Assembly: GCF_019331715.1 (NCBI RefSeq) | Contig: NZ_JAHBBG010000001.1 | Location: forward strand, 124,001 to 188,000 | Direction: 5' to 3' | Source: Bifidobacterium simiiventris | GTDB lineage: Bacteria; Actinomycetota; Actinomycetes; Actinomycetales; Bifidobacteriaceae | Length of the DNA stretch: 64,000 nt | Shown: positions 26,733 to 35,258 of the stretch, one piece after another | Layout: each line of letters opens with the position of its first letter | How positions within the stretch are numbered: position 1 is the stretch's first letter | Translations under genes and position numbers: made by a program | The notes under the pieces: generated by a model | Told to the model about the DNA's origin: nothing | The model's database searches: none | Seen by the model: only the letters and a program-made list of their open reading frames with translations

Positions 26733-29012
26733 ATGTCGGAATATTCGGCGCAGATCCACGAGGAGCAGCGGGCGGTCGATCGGGCCTACGGAAGGCTCGA
26801 CGCGCTGCGCGCGCAGGTCAAGTCGCGGCTGGACACCGTCCGCGCGGCCGGATCCCACGGCTCGCCCACCCAGCGCACCGAACGCGACTCCTTCGCGACC
26901 ATGTACGAGGACCGGCTCACCCAGATGCGCGCGGTCGAGGACCGTCTGGTCTTCGGCAGGCTCGACGACATCGACTCGAACCGACGCTACATCGGCCGCA
27001 TAGGCCTGTCGAACGACAACCACGAGCCGATCCTGACCGATTGGCGCGCCGAGGCCGCGCGTCCGTTCTACGAGGCCACCCCGTCGAACCACGGCGACAT
27101 CGTCATGCGCCGCCATCTGACGTTGCGTTTCCGCGAGGTGGTGGGCATCGAGGACGAGGTGCTCGACGTGGATTCCAGCCAGGTCGACCGTGCGGCCGCG
27201 TCCGGCACGCTGACCGGCGAGGGCGCGCTGCTCGCCTCGCTCAGTTCCCGGCGCACCGGCAAGATGACCGACATCGTCGCCACCATCCAGGCCGAACAGG
27301 ACCGCATCATCCGCTCCGACATGAACCAGGCCGTGGTCGTGCAGGGCGGCCCGGGCACCGGCAAGACCGCGGTCGCGCTGCATCGCGCGGCCTATCTGCT
27401 GTATACGCACCGGCGCATGCTCGAACGCTCCGGCGTGCTCGTCGTCGGCCCGAGCTCCACGTTCCTGCGCTACATCGACCAGGTGCTCCCCTCGCTCGGC
27501 GAGACCGGCGTGGTCAGCCGCACCATCGCCGATCTGGTGCCCGGCTTCGCCGCCACCGCGACCGATTCGCCGACCGCCGCCATGCTCAAGGGAGACAAGC
27601 GCATGGCCCGTCTGGTCGCCGACGCGATCGCCGCGCGCGTGCGCGTGCCGGCCGATCTGCCGACCGTGCGCGTCAACGGCTTCGCCGTGCCGATGCTCGC
27701 CGTCGACATCAAGCAGGCGCAGCTGGACGCCAAGCGCACGCATCAGCCTCATAACAAGGCCCGTGAGACGTTCGTGCGCAGCATGCTCGCCGCGCTGCGC
27801 ACCCGCTACGCGGAGCAGCTCGACTACACGCCGGACGAGGCCGAGCTCTCCCGCGTCACCTCGATGCTGCGCATGGACGACAAGGTGCGCAAGACCCTCA
27901 ACCTCGCCTGGCTGCCCATGAACGCGCCATGGCTCATCGACCAGCTGTGGGCTCGCCCCGAACGACTGCGCTCCCTTGCGCCGTGGCTCACCGACGAGCA
28001 GATCCACGAGCTGGCCCGACCGAAGGGTTCCCCGCTGACGCGCTCGGACATCCCGCTGCTCGACGAGGCGATGGAACTGCTCGGCCCGGATCCGAAGACC
28101 GTCGGCCGCACGAGCGCGCAGGACGCGGCGCGTGCCGAGGAGGAGCAGTTCGCACGGGACACGCTGGCGCAGAACGGCATCGGCTCGGGCATCGTCACCG
28201 CGCAGATGCTGGTCGACAACATCAACGGCGCCGACACGGAGCTGACCGCGCAGCGTGCCGCATCCGACCGCGAATGGACGTACGGGCACATCGTCGTGGA
28301 CGAGGCGCAGGAGCTGACCGCGATGGACTGGCGCATGCTCATGCGCCGCTGCCCGTCGCGCTCGTTCACCATCGTCGGCGACGTCGCGCAAACCTCAGCG
28401 CTGGGCGGCACCCGTTCGTGGCCGCGCGTGATGGACCGGCTGTTCGGCCGGGGCCACTGGAGCCTCAACGAGCTGACGATCGATTACCGCAACCCGCAGG
28501 AGGTGTCCGATCTCGCGTCACGCTTCGCCGAGGCGGAGGGACTGTACATCTCGACGGTTAAGGCGGTGCGCGCGCTGCCAGATTCGGTGCGCCGCGTCAC
28601 CGTGGATGACCGCGCCGCGCTGCTGGACGACGTCGCTGCGCGCACGGTCGAGCTGACCCGCGAGTTCGTCGGGCAGGACGGCACCGGCCGCGTCGCCGTG
28701 ATTACGCCCGACTCGCTGCGCGCCGACGTGCTGGCTCATGTGCGCGACGCCCTGCGCCGCGCGCTGCCGGCCGACCAGTTCGCGCGGCTGAGCGAGCAAA
28801 GCGCGTGGGACGAGCAGGTCAACGTGTGCGGCACGCAGGAGGTCAAGGGACTCGAATACGACGCGGTGGTCGTCGTGGAGCCCGGACTGATCGAACAGGA
28901 GGCGCCCTCGCGTCTGGTGGCCGCCTCGGACCTGTACGTGGCGATGACGCGTCCGACCCAGCGCCTGCTTATAGTGCGGACAAAAGCGGACGAAGACGAC
29001 CTGAGCATCTAA
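26733..29012 (+). CDS. helD: HelD-type UvrD/Rep family helicase
   Basis: 759 residues. N-terminal coiled-coil arm (EEQRAVDRAYGRLDALRAQVKSRL region), Walker A GGPGTGKTAVALHR near residue 205, motif II VVDEAQELTAMD, motif III DVAQTSALGGT, motif IV-V ITPDSLRADV and motif VI VAMTRPTQRLLIV. The AVALHRAAYLLY run after Walker A is typical of HelD, which clears stalled RNA polymerase in Gram-positives. ATG 26733 lies behind AAGGAG (spacing about 10); an in-frame ATG at 26694 with GGAG is an alternative. Divergent from mraZ. Confidence 0.9.
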   Translation: MSEYSAQIHEEQRAVDRAYGRLDALRAQVKSRLDTVRAAGSHGSPTQRTERDSFATMYEDRLTQMRAVEDRLVFGRLDDIDSNRRYIGRIGLSNDNHEPILTDWRAEAARPFYEATPSNHGDIVMRRHLTLRFREVVGIEDEVLDVDSSQVDRAAASGTLTGEGALLASLSSRRTGKMTDIVATIQAEQDRIIRSDMNQAVVVQGGPGTGKTAVALHRAAYLLYTHRRMLERSGVLVVGPSSTFLRYIDQVLPSLGETGVVSRTIADLVPGFAATATDSPTAAMLKGDKRMARLVADAIAARVRVPADLPTVRVNGFAVPMLAVDIKQAQLDAKRTHQPHNKARETFVRSMLAALRTRYAEQLDYTPDEAELSRVTSMLRMDDKVRKTLNLAWLPMNAPWLIDQLWARPERLRSLAPWLTDEQIHELARPKGSPLTRSDIPLLDEAMELLGPDPKTVGRTSAQDAARAEEEQFARDTLAQNGIGSGIVTAQMLVDNINGADTELTAQRAASDREWTYGHIVVDEAQELTAMDWRMLMRRCPSRSFTIVGDVAQTSALGGTRSWPRVMDRLFGRGHWSLNELTIDYRNPQEVSDLASRFAEAEGLYISTVKAVRALPDSVRRVTVDDRAALLDDVAARTVELTREFVGQDGTGRVAVITPDSLRADVLAHVRDALRRALPADQFARLSEQSAWDEQVNVCGTQEVKGLEYDAVVVVEPGLIEQEAPSRLVAASDLYVAMTRPTQRLLIVRTKADEDDLSI

Positions 29013-29021
29013 GGTGGAACC

Positions 29022-30221
29022 ATGCCTAAAGCGTTGTTATTGGAAAACATTCATCCCTTCGCCGCACAGTCGCTGCGCAACCACGGCTTCGAGGTCGAGA
29101 CGCGCAAGGGCGCGCTGGGCGAGGATGAGCTCATCGACGCGCTGGAGGGCGTGGACCTGCTGGGCATCCGCTCGAAGACCAGCGTCACGCGCAAGGTGAT
29201 CGACGCGTGCCCGAATCTGACGGCCGTCGGCTGCTTCTGCATCGGCACCAACCAGGTGGATCTCGACTATGCCGGCAAGCACGGCCTGGCGGTGTTCAAC
29301 GCGCCGTACTCCAACACCCGTTCCGTGGTGGAGCTGGTGATCTGCGACATCATCTGCCTGCTGCGCCGCATCCCCGCGCACACGCACCATATGAAGCAGG
29401 GTGTGTGGGACAAGTCCGCCGCCGGCTCCCACGAGGTGCGCGGCAAGACGCTCGGCATCATCGGCTACGGCAACATCGGCTCGCAGCTGTCGGTGCTGGC
29501 CGAGGCGCTCGGCATGCGCGTCGTGTTCTACGACACCGAGGAGAAGCTCGCGATGGGCAACGCCCACCGCTGCGACACGCTCAACGAGCTGCTCGAACAG
29601 TCCGACGCGGTGTCGATCCATGTGGACGGCCGCAAGGAGAACACCGGCTTCTTTGACGAGGAGCAGTTCCAGCACATGAAGCAGGACGCGATCTTCATCA
29701 ACCTGTCGCGCGGCTTCGTGGCCGATCTCGACTCGCTCAAGCGTCATCTCGACTCCGGCCACATCTCCGGCGCGGCCGTCGACGTATTCCCTGTCGAGCC
29801 GAAGAAGGTCGGCGACCCGTTCTCCACGCCGCTGGCCGACGAGGACAACATGATCCTCACCCCGCACATCGGCGGCTCGACCCTGGAGGCGCAGGAGGCC
29901 ATCGGACACTTCGTCTCGCAGCGTCTCGAGGACTACTGGGAGAAGGGCTCCACGATGCTGTCGGTGAACCTGCCGCAGATCACGCTGACCTCCCTGCCCG
30001 GCACCGCCCGCATCGCCCACCTGCATGCGAACCTGCCCGGCGTGCTCGCCAAGGTCAACCGCGTGCTCGGCGAGGAGAACATCAACATCGCCGCCCAGGC
30101 CCTCGGCACCGAAGGCGAGCTCGGCTACGTGGTCACCGACGTGTCCCAGACCCCGAGCGCGGCGGCGTTGGACGCGCTGCGCCACATCGAGGGCACCATC
30201 CGCATGCGTGTCATCCGCTAG
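29022..30221 (+). CDS. serA: D-3-phosphoglycerate dehydrogenase
   Basis: 399 residues. Substrate-binding halves flank a NAD domain with GIIGYGNIGSQL near 145-160; catalytic residues lie in NLSRGFVADL (Arg) and LTPHIGGSTLEAQEA (His). A C-terminal ACT domain (about 325-399, HLHANLPGVLAKVNRVL...) gives the serine-sensing form seen in E. coli SerA. First step of the phosphorylated serine pathway. It starts 9 bp after helD with a poor GGTGGA SD, so it may be cotranscribed. Confidence 0.95.
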   Translation: MPKALLLENIHPFAAQSLRNHGFEVETRKGALGEDELIDALEGVDLLGIRSKTSVTRKVIDACPNLTAVGCFCIGTNQVDLDYAGKHGLAVFNAPYSNTRSVVELVICDIICLLRRIPAHTHHMKQGVWDKSAAGSHEVRGKTLGIIGYGNIGSQLSVLAEALGMRVVFYDTEEKLAMGNAHRCDTLNELLEQSDAVSIHVDGRKENTGFFDEEQFQHMKQDAIFINLSRGFVADLDSLKRHLDSGHISGAAVDVFPVEPKKVGDPFSTPLADEDNMILTPHIGGSTLEAQEAIGHFVSQRLEDYWEKGSTMLSVNLPQITLTSLPGTARIAHLHANLPGVLAKVNRVLGEENINIAAQALGTEGELGYVVTDVSQTPSAAALDALRHIEGTIRMRVIR

Positions 30222-30284
30222 TCGCCTGGTTCGGTGTCGTTCATCCGTATCCGTCCGTAGTCCGCATCCATCTATATCCGTCCG

Positions 30285-30317
30285 CGCCGCGCTCCGTCTT
30301 CCCGGCAGAGCGCGGCG
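30285..30317 (+). terminator. Hairpin after serA
   Basis: CGCCGCGCTC/GAGCGCGGCG arms (30285-30294, 30308-30317) then TTGT. The 60 bp before it are rich in imperfect ATCCGT repeats and hold no gene. Confidence 0.6.
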
Positions 30318-30355
30318 TTGTCATATCCATGATCGCCGGGAACGCAGGGGCTTAT

Positions 30356-32671
30356 ATGGGCATCGTATTCCACGAATCGGGCAACGTATTCCACATCATG
30401 AACCGCGGGTTCAGCTACATCTTCATGGTGCTGAAGAACGGACAGCTCGGGCAACTGTATTTCGGCGCTCCCCTAGCCGACCGCGACGGCTTCGAACATA
30501 TGCTGGTCGCCGCGCACCGCGACATGGCCCCCTGCCCGTTCAAAGGCGACGGCGATTTCTCGATGGAGGACATCAAACAGGAGTATCCGGTCAACGGCAA
30601 CGGCGATCTGCGCAACGTCGCGTGCGTGATCGAGACGCCGGACGGCGCGCGCAACGCGGCTTTCCGGTACGTCTCGCACCGTATCCTCCCCGGCAAGCCG
30701 ACGCTCGACGGACTGCCAGCCACGTACGTCGAATATGACGACGAGGCGGAGACGCTCGAGATCACGCTGCGCGACGATCTGCTGGATCTGCGCATGATCC
30801 TGAGCTACACGACGTACCGCGACCTGCCGGTGCTCACGCGCAACGTGCGGTTCGTCAACGACAGTATCGCGGCCGATGACGGCAGCACGACCGGCGGCGC
30901 CGACGCAGCCGACGCTGACGGCACGGTCACGCTGCGCCGCGCCCTGAGCGCCAGCCTCGACCTGCCGGACGCGCGCTGGAGCATGATGCAGTTCACCGGC
31001 GCGTGGGGCCGCGAGCGCCGCCCGCAGACGTTCCGGCTGCATACCGGCGTGCAGGAGATCTATTCGCTGCGCGGTCACAGCAGCCACCAGTTCAACCCGT
31101 TCCTGATATTGAAGCGTCCGAACACGAACGAATCCGCAGGCGAGGCGATCGGCGCGGCGCTCGTGTACAGCGGCAATTTCCTCGGTTCGGTGGAGGTCGA
31201 CAACTATCACGTCACCCGGCTGATGATGGGCATCCATCCCGAAGGGTTTGCGTGGACCCTGCGGCCCGGAGAAACGTTCCAGACGCCGGAGATGGTGGTC
31301 GCGTACACGCGCGACGGGCTGAACGCGTTGAGCCAGTCGTTCCACACGCTGTTTCGCACGCGGCTCGCCCGCGGCTATTGGCGCGACCGGCCGCGGCCGA
31401 TCCTCATCAACAGCTGGGAGTCCACGTACATGAGGTTCGACGAGGCGAAACTGTTGTCGATCGCGGGCAAGGCTCATGAACTGGGCATCGATCTGTTCGT
31501 GCTGGACGACGGCTGGTTCGGCCACCGCGACGACGCGACGAGCTCGTTGGGCGATTGGACGGCGGACCGGCGCAAGTTGCCGGACGGCGTCGAGGGATTG
31601 GCGAGGAAGATCAACGATCTGGGCATGATGTTCGGCCTGTGGTTCGAGCCGGAGATGGTCAGCCGGGATTCGGACCTGTACCGTGCGCATCCGGATTGGA
31701 TGATCCGTGTGCCCGGCCGGGAGCCGTTGCAGGGCCGCAACCAGTACGAGCTTGACCTGAGCAAGAGCGAGGTGGTCGACTATCTGTTCGACTCGATGAG
31801 TGCGATTCTCGCGTCCGGCCGCGTCTCGTATGTCAAGTGGGATATGAACCGCAGCATCACCGACGTGTTCTCGCAAGGCCGGCCGGCCGCGTTCCAGGGC
31901 GAGCTGCTGCACCGGCAGATCCTTGGCGTGTACGCGCTGTACGAGCGGCTGACATCCGCGCTCCCGAAGGTGCTGTTCGAGTCGTGCGCCTCGGGCGGCG
32001 CTCGGTTCGATCCGGGCATGCTGTATTACGCGCCGCAGGGTTGGATTTCCGACGATACGGATGCGGCGGAGCGCGTGAAGATCCAGTTCGGCACGTCGTA
32101 TGCGTATCCGGTCTCCAGCATGGGCAGTCATGTTTCGGCGGTGCCGAACCATCAGCTCATGCGCGTCACGCCATTGAAGACCCGCGCGGACGTCGCGTAT
32201 TTCGGCACGTTCGGCTACGAGCTGGATGTGAATCGGATGACGGACGGCGAGCAGGAGCAGATGCGCCGGCAGATCGCGTTCATGAAATCGCATCGCGAGC
32301 TGATCGATACGGGCGACTTTTTCCGGCTGATCAGTCCGTTCGACGAGTCGGAAGTGGGATTGCAGCCGGGTGCGGAGGCCGCGTGGATGGTGGTGTCGGC
32401 CGATCGACGGCATGCGCTGGTCGGCTACTATCGCATGATCATGCCGGTCAACGAAGGCTATCGCACGCTGCGATTGGCCGGACTCGACCCGGCTGAGACG
32501 TACACGGTGCGCGACACCGAGTTCCCGTTGCCGGCGTCGCGGTTCACGTACGGCGGCGACGAGCTGATGGCCCGCGGTTTCGACATCTCCGACACCGGGT
32601 TCGGCCCGTTCACCACCGACATGTATCAGGGCGACTATCTGACCCGCCTGTTCGAGGTCGACGCGGTCTGA
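30356..32671 (+). CDS. Alpha-galactosidase, GH36
   Basis: 771 residues, typical of GH36 multidomain enzymes: beta-supersandwich N-domain, TIM barrel with FVLDDGWFGHRDD and the nucleophile Asp in YVKWDMNRSITD (near 495), acid/base Asp in GWISDDTDAAER (near 565), and a C-terminal beta domain. No signal peptide, so it acts in the cytoplasm on imported raffinose-type sugars or melibiose. ATG 30356 is preferred over 30329 because AGGGG stands five bases before it. Stand-alone gene; no transporter or regulator adjoins. Confidence 0.93.
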   Translation: MGIVFHESGNVFHIMNRGFSYIFMVLKNGQLGQLYFGAPLADRDGFEHMLVAAHRDMAPCPFKGDGDFSMEDIKQEYPVNGNGDLRNVACVIETPDGARNAAFRYVSHRILPGKPTLDGLPATYVEYDDEAETLEITLRDDLLDLRMILSYTTYRDLPVLTRNVRFVNDSIAADDGSTTGGADAADADGTVTLRRALSASLDLPDARWSMMQFTGAWGRERRPQTFRLHTGVQEIYSLRGHSSHQFNPFLILKRPNTNESAGEAIGAALVYSGNFLGSVEVDNYHVTRLMMGIHPEGFAWTLRPGETFQTPEMVVAYTRDGLNALSQSFHTLFRTRLARGYWRDRPRPILINSWESTYMRFDEAKLLSIAGKAHELGIDLFVLDDGWFGHRDDATSSLGDWTADRRKLPDGVEGLARKINDLGMMFGLWFEPEMVSRDSDLYRAHPDWMIRVPGREPLQGRNQYELDLSKSEVVDYLFDSMSAILASGRVSYVKWDMNRSITDVFSQGRPAAFQGELLHRQILGVYALYERLTSALPKVLFESCASGGARFDPGMLYYAPQGWISDDTDAAERVKIQFGTSYAYPVSSMGSHVSAVPNHQLMRVTPLKTRADVAYFGTFGYELDVNRMTDGEQEQMRRQIAFMKSHRELIDTGDFFRLISPFDESEVGLQPGAEAAWMVVSADRRHALVGYYRMIMPVNEGYRTLRLAGLDPAETYTVRDTEFPLPASRFTYGGDELMARGFDISDTGFGPFTTDMYQGDYLTRLFEVDAV

Positions 32672-32792
32672 TCTGTGTGCCCGTGCGACGCATCGCTCCC
32701 GCTCGCGGATCTCGTAACATGTCGCCGCCCGTTTTGGACTACGATATGCGTGGAACACAAGTCAATCCACGTCCATAAAAGGAGTACTGACG

Positions 32793-34391
32793 GTGAGCGA
32801 AGTGGTAACCGACAAGGACAAGGAATACGAGGCCGAGGAGTCGAAGACGGCTCCGGGCGCGAACCAGCCGATGAGCGACCGCGTGAACAACCGGTCGCTG
32901 CGTCCGAACAGCGACGCGTTCAAGGCGTTCATGAAGACCGGCTGGGACAATCAGGAGCCGGCCGTCGAGCCGCTGGAGTCCTCGAAGTTCACGCCGGCGC
33001 GTCTCGAGGCGCTCGGCAAGGCGTTCCCGGGCGAGCGCCTGGTGATCCCGGCGGGCCAGCCGAAGGTGCGCAACAACGACTGCGATTACATGTTCCGTCC
33101 GGACACGTCGTTCGCGTACTACACCGGCTTGGGTCAGGATTACGAGGCGGGCGCGGTGCTCGTGCTCAACCCGGTCGACCCGGACTCCGACGAGGCGAAG
33201 GCCGGCAAGACGCATGTGGCCGAGCTGTTCGTCGCCCCGCGTGCCGACAATTCCACCGAGGACTACTACCGTGACCCGCATTACGGCGAGTACTGGGTCG
33301 GCCCGCGCGCCGGTTTGAAGGAACTGCATGCGATGACCGGTCTGGAGACGCATGACATCGCGCAGCTTGCCGACGCGCTCGGCAAGGATGTCGGCTCCGA
33401 GGCCGGCGCGGTGCGCGTGCGCGTGATCTCCGACGCCGACCCGCAGATCACCGCGCTGGTCGAGGGTATTCGCGAGGCGAACGGCTACGCCGATCCGGAC
33501 AAGAACGCCGCGGACGACGACAAGCTGCACGAGTTCTCCGCCGAAGCCCGCATGCTCAAGGACTCCTATGAGATCGGCGAGATGCGCAAGGCGATCGCCG
33601 CGACCAAGGACGGCTTCGACCGCATCCTGACCCGTCTGCCGCATGTGATCGACAAGCCGAACTCGGAGCGCATGCTCGAGGGCGCGTTCAACTCAAACGC
33701 CCGCGAGGAGGGCAACGGCCTGGGCTACGATACGATCATCGCGTCGGGCGAGCACGCGCCGATCCTGCACTGGATGCGCAACACGGGCGTGGTGCGTCAG
33801 GGCGACATGCTGCTCATCGACGCCGGCGTGGAGGTCAATAGCCTGTACACGGCCGACATCACGCGTACGTTCCCGGTCGGCGGCAAGTTCACCGATCTGC
33901 AGAAGCGTCTGTACCAGGCGGTGCTGGACTCCCAGCAGGCCGGTTTCGAGGCTGCCAAGCCGGGCGCGACCTACTCCGACATCCACCACGCGTGCATGCG
34001 CGTGATCGCGGAGCGTCTGCACGAGTGGGGCATTCTGCCGGTCGGCGTGGAGGAGTCGCTCTCCCCCGAAGGCCAGCAGCATCGCCGTTGGCTTGCCTGC
34101 GGCGTGGCGCATCACCTCGGCCTTGACGTGCACGACTGCGCGCAGGCCCGTTACGAGTCCTATCAGGGCGCGAAGATCACGCCGGGCATGATCTTCACCA
34201 TCGAGCCGGGCCTGTACTTCGCGAAGAACGACCTGCTGCTGCCGCCGGAAATGCGCGGCATCGGCATCCGTATCGAAGACGACGTGCTCATGACCGAACA
34301 CGGCCCCGAATGGCTCTCCGCCGGCATCCCGAAGCAGATCGACGAGGTCGAGCAGTGGATGGCCGATCGCGCGGCCGCCGCGTTGGTCTGA
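32793..34391 (+). CDS. pepP: Xaa-Pro aminopeptidase (M24B)
   Basis: 532 residues. N-terminal aminopeptidase-P domain, then the pita-bread domain with the dinuclear metal ligands visible: LIDAGVEVN (Asp), TADITRTF (Asp), CGVAHHLGLDVHD (His), FTIEPGLYF (Glu) and GIRIEDDVL (Glu). Starts at GTG 32793 behind AGGAG. An extra charged N-terminal stretch of about 40 residues precedes the domain. Cleaves N-terminal residues ahead of proline. Confidence 0.94.
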   Translation: MSEVVTDKDKEYEAEESKTAPGANQPMSDRVNNRSLRPNSDAFKAFMKTGWDNQEPAVEPLESSKFTPARLEALGKAFPGERLVIPAGQPKVRNNDCDYMFRPDTSFAYYTGLGQDYEAGAVLVLNPVDPDSDEAKAGKTHVAELFVAPRADNSTEDYYRDPHYGEYWVGPRAGLKELHAMTGLETHDIAQLADALGKDVGSEAGAVRVRVISDADPQITALVEGIREANGYADPDKNAADDDKLHEFSAEARMLKDSYEIGEMRKAIAATKDGFDRILTRLPHVIDKPNSERMLEGAFNSNAREEGNGLGYDTIIASGEHAPILHWMRNTGVVRQGDMLLIDAGVEVNSLYTADITRTFPVGGKFTDLQKRLYQAVLDSQQAGFEAAKPGATYSDIHHACMRVIAERLHEWGILPVGVEESLSPEGQQHRRWLACGVAHHLGLDVHDCAQARYESYQGAKITPGMIFTIEPGLYFAKNDLLLPPEMRGIGIRIEDDVLMTEHGPEWLSAGIPKQIDEVEQWMADRAAAALV

Positions 34392-34400
34392 TCGTTTTCC

Positions 34401-34428
34401 TTGGCTCCCTCTCACCAGAGGGAGCCAA
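34401..34428 (+). terminator. Hairpin after pepP
   Basis: TTGGCTCCCTCT/AGAGGGAGCCAA arms with a CACC loop. The TTGGCTCCC end resembles the ends of the repeat at 48005-48133. Confidence 0.6.
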
Positions 34429-34445
34429 ATCATTCTTACAAGACC

Positions 34446-34538
34446 GTCATTTCGACCGAGCGTAAGCGAGTGGAGAAATCTCTCAGATCTCGTTGCTTCT
34501 CAAGATTTCTCCGCTCGCTTACGCTCGGTCGAAATGAC
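34446..34538. repeat. REP/MITE-like inverted repeat, copy 1
   Basis: 93 bp with ends GTCATTTCGACCGAGCG and its complement; each arm holds AGCGAGTGGAGAAATC or the matching strand. Can fold as one large cruciform. Same family as 34567-34660, 36352-36387 and 62004-62040. Confidence 0.85.
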
Positions 34539-34566
34539 ATTGTCTTCCAATCCGTTCCCACAAACT

Positions 34567-34660
34567 GTCATTTCGAGCGGAGCAAAGCGAAGTCGAGAAA
34601 TCTTAAGAAGCATCGCATCTCTGAAAGATTTCTCCATTCGCTTCGCTCGGTCGAAATGAC
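34567..34660. repeat. REP/MITE-like inverted repeat, copy 2
   Basis: 94 bp, ends GTCATTTCGAGCGGAGC and GCTCGGTCGAAATGAC, 28 bp after copy 1. The two copies together fill the pepP-Nudix spacer; the Nudix SD lies just beyond. Confidence 0.85.
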
Positions 34661-34682
34661 ATATTTTTCGAAGGACCTACCT

Positions 34683-35204
34683 ATGCCAACTCCCGATTTC
34701 GTATTGGAGCTACGTAAAAAGATCGGCCATGATCTCCTGTGGCTGATAGGCGTGACCGGCTGTGTACTGGATGATTCCGGCCGCATCCTGCTCGGCCGGC
34801 GCTCCGACACCGGCAAATGGGCGATGGTCTACGGCATCAACGAGCCGGGCGAGCAGCCGGGCGACACGGTGATCCGCGAGATCAAGGAGGAGACCGGCGT
34901 GGACGCGGTCGTCACCGATCTGGTTGCCGTGATCTCCTCCGACAAGGTCATCACCTACGCGAACGGCGACAACACCATGTACATGGACCATTCGTTCCTG
35001 TGCACGGTCAAACCCGGCGGCAACGCCGACCCGTTCGTCGGTGACGAGGAAAGCCTCAACGTCGGCTGGTTCGACCTTGACGCGCTCCCCCAGCCGCTCG
35101 CCAAGAGCACCATCGAACGCCTCGCCCTGTTCCGCCGCTACATCGACGACAAACGCCACGGCGACGCCCACGCCTTCTTCATCACCGACGGCAAACTTCA
35201 CTGA
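34683..35204 (+). CDS. Nudix hydrolase
   Basis: 173 residues. Nudix box GEQPGDTVIREIKEETGV with the expected REIKEETG core. It opens with DFVLELRKKIGHDLLWLIGVTGCVLDD, as in the subgroup annotated NUDIX domain-containing protein of actinobacteria. Substrate not predictable. An open frame upstream to 34401 runs through the REP repeats and is not coding; ATG 34683 has AAGG upstream. Confidence 0.92.
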   Translation: MPTPDFVLELRKKIGHDLLWLIGVTGCVLDDSGRILLGRRSDTGKWAMVYGINEPGEQPGDTVIREIKEETGVDAVVTDLVAVISSDKVITYANGDNTMYMDHSFLCTVKPGGNADPFVGDEESLNVGWFDLDALPQPLAKSTIERLALFRRYIDDKRHGDAHAFFITDGKLH

Positions 35205-35258
35205 CATCGCGGATGTCATCCCGCTCATGAGCCGCCAATCCCCGTATGATGGTGGCTC

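Noticed and set aside
30222-30284. Short tandem repeat of ATCCGT type
   Set aside because: Units are irregular and few; no clear periodicity beyond low complexity.
30473-32758. 761-codon open frame antisense to the alpha-galactosidase
   Set aside because: It is a shadow of a high-GC gene: composition is Arg/Ala/Val/Glu-rich, no domain is recognisable, and the sense strand has intact GH36 catalytic motifs. The same holds for other long antisense frames, such as 7305-8999 and 29037-30185.
34401-34682. N-terminal extension of the Nudix protein
   Set aside because: The added residues are encoded wholly by the REP repeats and hairpin (KSLRSRCFSRFLRSLTLG type); ATG 34683 has its own SD and starts the conserved domain.
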